Assembly (NCBI GenBank): GCA_934647305.1
Contig: CAKUFI010000036.1
Coordinates: forward strand, 1-25,902
Length of the DNA: 25,902 nucleotides
From: an uncultured Clostridia bacterium
GTDB taxonomy: Bacteria; Bacillota; Clostridia; Christensenellales; Aristaeellaceae
Reading direction: 5' to 3'
The stretch's first letter is position 1, and every line of letters begins with the position of its first letter. The notes under the pieces were generated by a model. The model made no database searches. It was not told the origin of the DNA and worked only from the letters and a program-made list of their open reading frames with translations. This document shows positions 13,955 through 20,204 of this stretch, piece after piece. A program made the position numbers and the translations under genes.

Positions 13955-15731
13955 GTTCGTCCTCCTTTTGTGTGGTTTTGATGGCGCGCCGGATGGTCAT
14001 CGCGACGCACAGGCCGCCCAGCTCGCTCCGGGAGAAGCTCAGGCCGCAGGGCGCGCCGTAGAGTATCAGCAGCCGCCTGTGGGTGTTGACCAGCGCGTGC
14101 GACTCGCCCTCGACCCTCTGGGGCGCGTCGAGCATGCCGGAGAGCCTCTCGATGGCCTTGTCGCTCAGGCGGTCGCCGTTGTCCTCGAAGCGTATGCGCA
14201 CCAGCTCGCCCTGTTCCTCGAAGCGCAGGCGAACCAGCGCGGTCTCGCGGCCGGTGGGCACACCGTGCTCGATGGCGTTTTCGAAGATCGGCTGCAGGAT
14301 CAGCCGGGGCACGATCAGATGGCCCAGTTCCTCGCCGGGCCGCTCGATTTCGGCGCGCAGGAAGTCGCCGAAGCGCATCTGCTGAATGCGCAGGTAGGTC
14401 TGCGCGTGGTCGAGCTCCTCGTACAGGGGCAGGGTGTCGTGCGACTGGTCGGTGATGAAGCGGAAATAGTCGCCCAGGTAGGAGCACATTCGCTGGGCGT
14501 ACTCGGTTTCGCCGCCGCGCAGACTGTGCCTGAGCACGTAGAAGCTGTTGTAGAGGAAATGCGGGTTGATCTGGGACTGCAGCTGCTTGTACTCGGCGCG
14601 CTGCGTGCGGATGCGGGATTCGTAGGTGGACTGCACCAGCTCCTGTATCTTGGCCACCATGCGGTTGAAGCCCTCGACCAGTATCTCGAATTCGTTCAGG
14701 TACCTTCCCTCGATGCGGGTGTTGAAATCGCCGTGCCGGGTGGCGCGGAAGGCTCCGGTGAGCGCGCCGATCGGGCGCTGCACGATGCGGTAGATGATCA
14801 GCGCGTAGGCAGCCAGCAGCACGAGCAGCAGCACGGTGAACATCCGGGTGAACCGGCTCAGCCGCTCGGGCAGGGCGAAGAGCCGCTCGTAGGGGATGAG
14901 CTGATAGAAGTCGCAGTTGAGATAGCTCGAATACACGGCCAGGCACAGGTACTGCACGCCGTCCTGGCTCAGCACATGGCCGGACTGCCCCATTTCCCCG
15001 GGCGCGGGCAGCGCGTCCGGCAGGGGCGCGTCCTGCGCGACGGCCAGCCGGTTTCGGTAGATCGTGCCGGTCGGGCGGTTGCGCATGAACACCCGGCAGT
15101 CTCCGCTCACGTCGAAGGAGGACAAAAGCGCGGTGATCTGCTCCTGCCGGAGGGTCGCGCTGGCCATGAAGTAGGGCTGCATGCTCGTGCCATAGGCGGT
15201 GTTGGAGTGCATGAGTTCCACGCTCAGCACGCCCTCCCGCTCGGTCAGCAGGAACCCCTGCTGATAAAAGCTCGACAGCACCTCGTTCATCTCCCGCTCG
15301 CCGATGCGGATCGGAACCGAGGTATTCGAGGAAATTACCCGCCCCAGCCGCGGATAGTAAACCTTCACCTCCTCCAGGAAGGGGCTGCTGCCCTGCACCA
15401 GCTTGAACATGCTCTGCATGTCCATGATGTGCAGGTAGTAGTCGCCCAGCCGGGCGGTTCGGGTGTGAGAATACAGCGCGGTCACCATGCGGTGCTGCAG
15501 CAGGTACTCCAGCTGCCGCACGATCAGGCTCACGTTGGTCTCCAGCTCGTCCTGAATAAAGGAGAGATTGTCCCGGGCGGTCGTGACGACCTCCTCGCGC
15601 ACGGCGCTCACGCACCAGTTATACAGCACCGCGTGCCCCACCTCCAGCGGGATGGTCAGCACGAGAAACGCCGCCAGCAGCCGCGTGTAGATCGAATTTA
15701 CCCACTTAAAGCACCTGACCATTCGCGCCAT
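13938..15731 (-). CDS. YesM/LytS-type sensor histidine kinase
   Basis: A 597-residue membrane kinase. TM1 (about 15-37) and TM2 (about 295-315) flank an extracellular sensing domain of about 255 residues. A HAMP segment and the His_kinase domain follow, with H391 in SQINPHFLYNSF. The N-box is FENAIEHG (N485) and a G1-type box DNG lies at 517-519. The usual second glycine of G1 (DNGxG) and the GIGL of G2 are missing; the corresponding stretches read DNGDRLS and ESHALVNTHRRL (544 onward). It probably senses an extracellular sugar or a liganded binding protein and phosphorylates the next gene's product. AAGGAG lies only 2 nt before this ATG; ATG at 15722 is better spaced and may be the real start. 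Confidence 0.88.
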   Translation of the reverse strand: MARMVRCFKWVNSIYTRLLAAFLVLTIPLEVGHAVLYNWCVSAVREEVVTTARDNLSFIQDELETNVSLIVRQLEYLLQHRMVTALYSHTRTARLGDYYLHIMDMQSMFKLVQGSSPFLEEVKVYYPRLGRVISSNTSVPIRIGEREMNEVLSSFYQQGFLLTEREGVLSVELMHSNTAYGTSMQPYFMASATLRQEQITALLSSFDVSGDCRVFMRNRPTGTIYRNRLAVAQDAPLPDALPAPGEMGQSGHVLSQDGVQYLCLAVYSSYLNCDFYQLIPYERLFALPERLSRFTRMFTVLLLVLLAAYALIIYRIVQRPIGALTGAFRATRHGDFNTRIEGRYLNEFEILVEGFNRMVAKIQELVQSTYESRIRTQRAEYKQLQSQINPHFLYNSFYVLRHSLRGGETEYAQRMCSYLGDYFRFITDQSHDTLPLYEELDHAQTYLRIQQMRFGDFLRAEIERPGEELGHLIVPRLILQPIFENAIEHGVPTGRETALVRLRFEEQGELVRIRFEDNGDRLSDKAIERLSGMLDAPQRVEGESHALVNTHRRLLILYGAPCGLSFSRSELGGLCVAMTIRRAIKTTQKEDEHGRGV

Positions 15732-15782
15732 ATCTCCTTAACCTTCGTAACCGCGCAGTGCGCAAAGCGTTCCGATACAGGC

Positions 15783-15788
15783 ATTATA
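15783..15788 (-). promoter_or_regulatory. -10 box of the sensor kinase operon
   Basis: On the minus strand GGTATAATGC gives a perfect TATAAT, about 52 bp before the kinase start. The hexamer 17 bp upstream (TAGATA) is a poor -35, so an activator or weak basal expression is likely. Confidence 0.6.
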
Positions 15789-15812
15789 CCATAAAAAGCG
15801 CGTCATATCTAC

Positions 15813-15830
15813 ACTTTTGAGCACAAAAGT
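15813..15830. promoter_or_regulatory. inverted repeat in the divergent promoter region
   Basis: ACTTTTG (15813-15819) and CAAAAGT (15824-15830) form a perfect 7-bp dyad with a 4-bp centre. It lies upstream of both divergent promoters and shares bases with the first half of the direct repeat that starts at 15826. Confidence 0.5.
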
Positions 15831-15858
15831 CGGAAAATGAAAAGGGAAAGTCGGAAAA
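15826..15858 (+). promoter_or_regulatory. tandem 12-bp direct repeat, candidate response-regulator operator
   Basis: AAAGTCGGAAAA occurs at 15826-15837 and again at 15847-15858. The spacing is exactly 21 bp, two helical turns, so both copies face the same side of the DNA. The second copy ends 6 bp before the -35 hexamer of the importer operon. This is the classic geometry for an AraC-family activator dimer, and the divergently encoded YesN-like regulator is the obvious candidate protein. Confidence 0.72.
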
Positions 15859-15864
15859 GTGCAA

Positions 15865-15893
15865 TGTACAAATGCGGCGAAATGTTGTATGAT
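15865..15893 (+). promoter_or_regulatory. promoter of the sugar importer operon
   Basis: TGTACA (15865-15870) and TATGAT (15888-15893) are separated by 17 bp and match the sigma-A consensus at 4 and 5 of 6 positions. Transcription would start near 15900, leaving about 30 nt of leader with AAGGAGG (15915-15921). The imperfect -35 next to the direct repeats fits an activated promoter. Confidence 0.65.
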
Positions 15894-15930
15894 GAAATCG
15901 GTCATTATATTAAGAAGGAGGAAACATTCC

Positions 15931-17520
15931 ATGACCAAGAAGCTTTCCCTGTTCCTGGCGATCGTGTTCGTGCTGGCAAGCTGCCTGACCGGCGCGTTCG
16001 CGGCCGAGACTCCCGAGTTCGGCAAATTCGAAGACCTGACCCACATTAAGTACCTGTCCTACGATTTCAACGCAACCTCCGTTGCAGATTATGACGCGAA
16101 CAACCCCGCCCGCAAGTCGCCCACCGAGAACGCGTGGATCGACGGCTATAAGGAATTCCTGAACATCGAGCTGGAGCGCATCATCGCTGAGGATGGCACC
16201 GCGCTCAACGCCCGTCTGAACACCGGCATCGCCTCGGACGACCTGCCGGACATCATGTTCGCTGAAAAGAGCATGTTCTACGTGCTGGCCGAGAACGGCG
16301 TGCTGGCCGACCTCTCCGACGCATATGACAACTACGCCTACAAGAACTACCTCAACCAGATCGAGGAGAGCTATCCGACGCTGAAGCAGGTCGGCATGTA
16401 CGACGGCGAAATGCTGGGCTACGGCAAGTGCGGCAACTGCTACAACGGTTCTGAGATCATGTGGATTCGGCAGGACTGGCTGGACAAGGTTGGCAAGAGT
16501 GTGCCCACCACCATCGACGAGCTGCTTGACGTGGCGCAGGCGTTTGTGGACGCGAAGCTGGGCGGCGAGAACACCGTCGGCATCGAGTTCTATAACGTCG
16601 GCGAATCCATCATGTCCGCCTACGGCGCGGTCATGGGCGCGTGGAACCAGCAGGCGGACGGCGCCTACGTCAAGGGCGACGTGATGCCCGAGATCAAGGA
16701 CGGCCTGCTCAAGATGCAGGAAATCTATAAGAAGGGCCTGATCAAGAGCGACTTCGCCGTCTCCGGCACGGTGGACGAGGACATCGCCAATGGCGTTTCC
16801 GGCATTCTGTTCGGCGCTGTCTGGCGCGGCGTGACCTGCATCCAGACCAGCTTCAACAACGACCCCGACGCCGTTTGGGTACCCGCACCCATTCCCACAC
16901 TGGATGGCAATCCTGTGAAAGAATTCACCAACAACACTGTCGGTTCTTACTTCTGCGTCAATGCGAAGTTCGAGCATCCGGAAGCGCTGTTCATGCTGCT
17001 TGAGTTCGAAAACGCCATGCGCTTCTCCGCCGATCCTGAGATCAGCGCCCGCTTCAACGTGTGCGAGGACGGCTATCAGATGTGGAGCATCGGCGCCTTC
17101 CGCGACGTTGTACGCGCCGATACCGACCTGTACAAGGGCCAGCTGATCCGCGAGGGTCTGGCTAACAACACCCCCGTCGAGGACATGAACGCCCTTGCCC
17201 TGTCCAACTACGAGCTGTGCCTGAAGGCCAAGAACGGCGACCGCGCCTATCTGGGCCGCCTGGTCGCCTTCACCGACGGCTACAGCGTCACCGACCCGCT
17301 GCTGGCGGACGGCTACCTGCTGGGCGCGTACAACGGCCCGATTACCGAGAACATGACCCTGTACGAAGCCTCCATCAACGAGGCGCTCAAGGCCGCGATG
17401 ATCAAGGTCATCATGGGCGAGGACATCTCCGTCTATGAGCAGGCCGTGGACACCTGGTACACCTCCGGCGGCCAGGCCATCACCGACGAGGTCAACGAGT
17501 ACTACAAGAGCCTGAGCTAA
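15931..17520 (+). CDS. sugar ABC transporter extracellular solute-binding protein
   Basis: A 529-residue exported binding protein of the family 1 / LplA-like type that pairs with CUT1 permeases. The N-terminus is a signal peptide with a possible lipobox LASC (C18 as lipidation site); signal peptidase I cleavage after AFA is the alternative. The mature part has the usual aromatic, acidic character (YKEFLNIELERI, then DDLPDIMFAE). AGAAGGAGG precedes ATG 15931; the frame is open further upstream, but that part lies at or before the promoter. It is first in an operon with two permeases and is probably activated by the divergent two-component system. Size suits an oligosaccharide; the ligand is unknown. 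Confidence 0.9.
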   Translation: MTKKLSLFLAIVFVLASCLTGAFAAETPEFGKFEDLTHIKYLSYDFNATSVADYDANNPARKSPTENAWIDGYKEFLNIELERIIAEDGTALNARLNTGIASDDLPDIMFAEKSMFYVLAENGVLADLSDAYDNYAYKNYLNQIEESYPTLKQVGMYDGEMLGYGKCGNCYNGSEIMWIRQDWLDKVGKSVPTTIDELLDVAQAFVDAKLGGENTVGIEFYNVGESIMSAYGAVMGAWNQQADGAYVKGDVMPEIKDGLLKMQEIYKKGLIKSDFAVSGTVDEDIANGVSGILFGAVWRGVTCIQTSFNNDPDAVWVPAPIPTLDGNPVKEFTNNTVGSYFCVNAKFEHPEALFMLLEFENAMRFSADPEISARFNVCEDGYQMWSIGAFRDVVRADTDLYKGQLIREGLANNTPVEDMNALALSNYELCLKAKNGDRAYLGRLVAFTDGYSVTDPLLADGYLLGAYNGPITENMTLYEASINEALKAAMIKVIMGEDISVYEQAVDTWYTSGGQAITDEVNEYYKSLS

Positions 17521-17533
17521 GTCTTCATTCCCT

Positions 17534-17570
17534 GCCGTCCGGCGCTTCGCCGCGCCGGGCGGCCTGTTTT
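17534..17570 (+). terminator. intercistronic stem-loop between binding protein and permease
   Basis: GCCGTCCGGCG and CGCCGGGCGGC (17534-17563) form an 11-bp stem with a single G-U wobble, followed by CTGTTTTC. It sits in the 80-bp gap after the binding-protein gene. A leaky terminator or mRNA-stabilising hairpin here would give more binding protein than permease, a known arrangement in sugar ABC operons. Confidence 0.68.
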
Positions 17571-17600
17571 CACGCTCCAACACAGAGGAGGTTTGCCCCA

Positions 17601-18539
17601 ATGACTGCCGCAGCAAAGAAAGGCCGCAAAAGCGATCACGTGCTCAGCGCGCGCCGCCTGAAGATGGACTGGCCGCTGTACCTGATGATGTTCATCCCGG
17701 TCGCGCTGGTCTTCGTGTTCAACTATATCCCCATGGTGGGCATCGTCATCGCGTTTGAGAAGTACCTCCCCGCCAAGGGCATCCTCGGCTCCAAGTGGGT
17801 CGGCCTCAAGAACTTCCAGACGCTGTTCAACATGCCCGGCTTCTTCATGGCCCTGAGAAACACCCTCACGATGTCCATCTGGAAGATCGTGCTGGGCATC
17901 CTCGTCCCCGTCACCTTCACCCTGCTGCTCAACGAAATCGCGAACAGCTTCGTCAAGCGCGGCGTGCAGACGCTCATCTACCTGCCGCACTTCATCTCCT
18001 GGGTTCTGCTGGCGGGCATCTTCACCAAGCTGCTCTCCGGCAGCGGCATCGTCAACAAGCTCATCGTCAAGCTGGGCGGCTCGCCCATCATCTTCCTGGG
18101 CGACAACAAGTGGTTCCCCTTCACCATCATACTGACTCACATCTGGAAGGAATTCGGCTACGGCACCATCGTCTATCTGGCCGCCGTCGCCGGTGTCAAT
18201 ACAGACCTGTACGAGGCCGCGCAGATCGACGGCGCGGGACACTGGAAGCAGCTGCTGCACGTCACGCTGCCCTCCATCGTGCCCATCATCATCCTGATGA
18301 GTACCCTGTCGCTGGGCAATATCCTCAACGCGGGCTTTGATCAGGTCTTCAATCTCTATAACTCCGTGGTTTACGAGAGCGGCGACATACTCGACACCCT
18401 GGTCTACCGCATCGGCTTCGGCTCCGGTCAGTTTGGCCTGTCCAGCGCCGCCGGACTGTTCAAGTCCCTGGTCTCCGCGGTGCTGGTCGTCATTTCCTAC
18501 AAGGTGGCCTACAAGACCAGCGGCTACCGCGTCTTCTAA
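17601..18539 (+). CDS. sugar ABC transporter permease (LplB-like)
   Basis: A 312-residue inner-membrane permease of the CUT1 binding-protein-dependent family with about six membrane segments. The ATPase-contact loop is present: EAAQIDGAGHWKQL with E205, D210 and G211. A cytoplasmic basic N-terminus (KKGRKSDHVLSARRLK) precedes TM1. GAGGAGG lies 8 nt upstream of the ATG. It forms the translocation pore with the next gene product. No ATPase gene is linked, as is common in Bacillota where a shared MsmX-type ATPase serves many importers. Confidence 0.92.
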   Translation: MTAAAKKGRKSDHVLSARRLKMDWPLYLMMFIPVALVFVFNYIPMVGIVIAFEKYLPAKGILGSKWVGLKNFQTLFNMPGFFMALRNTLTMSIWKIVLGILVPVTFTLLLNEIANSFVKRGVQTLIYLPHFISWVLLAGIFTKLLSGSGIVNKLIVKLGGSPIIFLGDNKWFPFTIILTHIWKEFGYGTIVYLAAVAGVNTDLYEAAQIDGAGHWKQLLHVTLPSIVPIIILMSTLSLGNILNAGFDQVFNLYNSVVYESGDILDTLVYRIGFGSGQFGLSSAAGLFKSLVSAVLVVISYKVAYKTSGYRVF

Positions 18540-18551
18540 GGAGGAATCAGC

Positions 18552-19433
18552 ATGGCGATTAAGGTCAATCCCGCCCGAAGGGCGTTCGTTATCTTCAACT
18601 ACATCTTCTGCATCCTGATCGGCATCCTGTGCGTCATCCCGGTCATCCACGTGCTGGCTGTGTCCTTCAGCGGCAAGGACGCGGTGTTCAGCAACCGCGT
18701 CGCCTTCTGGCCGGTCGACTTCTGCACCGACAACTACAAGATCATCATGAACGACGCGCAGTTCTTCCAGTCCTACCTCATCACCTTCGTGCGCGCGGGC
18801 TTGGGCTGGGCGGTGGCGCTGTTCGTCACTACGCTCGCCTCCTACCCCATGTCCCTGAGGCAGAACATGTTCCCCGCAAGGCCCTTCTTCGTGGTCTATT
18901 TCATGATCACCATGCTCTTTAACGGCGGCATGATCCCCACCTATCTGGTCATCAAGAGCATGGGCCTGCTGGACACGCTGTGGGTGCTGGTGCTCCCCTG
19001 CGCCGTGAGCACCTACAACATCATCCTGATGATGAACTTCATGAAGACCCTGCCCGAGGCGCTCTCCGAGTCCGCCTTCATCGACGGCGCGGGACACTTC
19101 CGCACCATGTTCAGCATCATCCTGCCCCTGTGCCTGCCCTCCCTGGCCACCATCTCCCTGTTCATCGTGCTGCAGCATTGGAACGCCTGGTTCGACGGCA
19201 TGATCTACATCAACAACATGAAGCTCAAGCCCCTGCAGACCTACCTGCGCTCCGTGCTCATCGTCGACTCCGGCGTGGAAAACATCAGCCTGGAGGACGC
19301 GATGGAAAACGTCACCGCCGACGGCGCGAACGGCGCGAAAATCTTCTGCGCCATCCTGCCCATCATGTGCCTGTACCCCTTCCTCCAGAAGCACTTCGCC
19401 AAGGGCATCGTCCGCGGCAGCGTGAAGGAGTGA
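18552..19433 (+). CDS. carbohydrate ABC transporter permease (LplC/YtcP-like)
   Basis: A 293-residue partner permease of the MalG-like half of CUT1 importers, with about six membrane segments. The EAA loop reads ESAFIDGAGHFRTM (E173, D178, G179). The ATG follows AAGGAGGAATCAGC, only 12 bp after the previous stop, so the two permeases are co-translated. The C-terminus (LQKHFAKGIVRGSVKE) is the typical KG.V.GAVK-type ending. The stop is followed within 4 bp by modular repeat sequence, and no clear terminator is seen, so read-through toward the glycosidase is possible. Confidence 0.92.
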   Translation: MAIKVNPARRAFVIFNYIFCILIGILCVIPVIHVLAVSFSGKDAVFSNRVAFWPVDFCTDNYKIIMNDAQFFQSYLITFVRAGLGWAVALFVTTLASYPMSLRQNMFPARPFFVVYFMITMLFNGGMIPTYLVIKSMGLLDTLWVLVLPCAVSTYNIILMMNFMKTLPEALSESAFIDGAGHFRTMFSIILPLCLPSLATISLFIVLQHWNAWFDGMIYINNMKLKPLQTYLRSVLIVDSGVENISLEDAMENVTADGANGAKIFCAILPIMCLYPFLQKHFAKGIVRGSVKE

Positions 19434-19436
19434 CGG

Positions 19437-19965
19437 GAAGGACGTTGGGGAGGCGGCTTTTTTGACCGGGCAGTGCCCGGACCCACTTGCTACCGCAGGA
19501 CGATAAGCAATGTGAGTCGTTTGCGAAAGCTGACGAGGCCTCAACGCTTTTCCCCCACCCGGAAAACAGTCTGATCCGCGTTACAGAACAGCATATAGAT
19601 ATGTAGTTCTCCGAACTCAATCGCGGTTCCGGGAACGCGAAAGACGAGCGTCCATCGCCCGACCTGTGAAGGGACGGCGGCGGGCGCTGCTTTTTTTTGC
19701 TCTTCCTCAACGCTTCATTCGGGGATTCACATCTCTTTTCCATACCAACTTATGCGGATCATGGTGTTTTCCGGGAGAGCTCTAGAGGCGCCCCTCAATC
19801 GCCCAAAACTTACATTTCCGAAATGGGCAACGCCCATAGAACCTGACAGGCGCGAAGCGCTCTGGCAGGGAAGACCTTGGCCGCTCCAATCTATGGCGGC
19901 CAACGGTCGTCGCCAGAACCGGCGGCAGCAGTTGGCCGTCGGCACTGCCCGCTGATACATCCACA
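19437..19965 (+). repeat. modular intergenic element, longest copy
   Basis: The copy starts 4 bp after the permease stop. It holds GGACGTTGGGGAGGCGGC and TTTTTTGA, then CCGGGCAGTGCCCGG (19466-19480) and ACCCACTTGCTACCGC. Next come CGGAAAACAGTCTGATCC, CGCGTTACAGAACAG and GTTCTCCGAAC (about 19560-19615). The 113-bp block at 19818-19930 follows, and GGCACTGCCCG (about 19940) ends the copy. Compared with 12373-12410, the right arm of the first hairpin is replaced here by the palindrome plus CCACTTGC link, so modules are recombined rather than simply copied. Confidence 0.75.
19818..19930 (+). repeat. near-identical duplicate, copy B
   Basis: This block is the partner of 12547-12660, over 95 percent identical, in the same orientation about 7.3 kb away. 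All three internal stem-loops are kept; differences fall outside the paired arms except one in the CCTGACAG stem region. Confidence 0.85.
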
Positions 19966-20006
19966 CTCCGCTTCCGCCTTATGGGGAGCAGCACTGCGCA
20001 TTCGCT

Positions 20007-20115
20007 CGAACGAAGAATCCTGAGGCTCTGATCTATGGCCGAAGGATTCGTGCGGCCGGCGACAGCACCGCCTCCAGGCTCAGCCTGGCGAAAAGTACAC
20101 CTGGCGGTGCGAATT
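20007..20115 (-). repeat. isolated inverted copy of the 4228-4731 cassette
   Basis: On the minus strand this has GAATCCT/AGGATTC arms (20043-20049 and 20015-20021 on the plus strand) with the same 21-nt loop, one base different from 4550-4570. CCAGGCTCAGCCTGG (20074-20088) is the associated palindrome. An outer stem GCACCGCC (20065-20072) with GGCGGTGC (20103-20110) encloses it. It ends a few bases before the glycosidase promoter. Confidence 0.82.
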
Positions 20116-20121
20116 GTCCCC

Positions 20122-20149
20122 TTGAAATGGGCGCAAGGTATGTTAAAAT
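20122..20149 (+). promoter_or_regulatory. promoter of the GH38-like gene
   Basis: TTGAAA (20122-20127) and TAAAAT (20144-20149) are 16 bp apart, and TG at 20141-20142 makes an extended -10. A small dyad GCAC-AAA-GTGC (20153-20163) overlaps the likely start point. The promoter shows the glycosidase can be expressed apart from the importer operon and rules out the upstream in-frame start. Confidence 0.68.
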
Positions 20150-20204
20150 AGAGGCACAAAGTGCGAGAGAAACCTTTCTGCACGACACGAACGGAGGAGT
20201 GAGT

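Noticed and set aside
15859..15930. Longer N-terminus for the solute-binding protein
   Set aside because: It would place translation at or before the promoter -35/-10, and it would bury the signal peptide behind a basic, cysteine-rich leader.
17517..19544. Minus-strand frame of 675 codons opposite the permeases
   Set aside because: Its Asp/His/Gln/Glu-rich translation mirrors membrane protein codons, and the permeases on the other strand are unmistakable.
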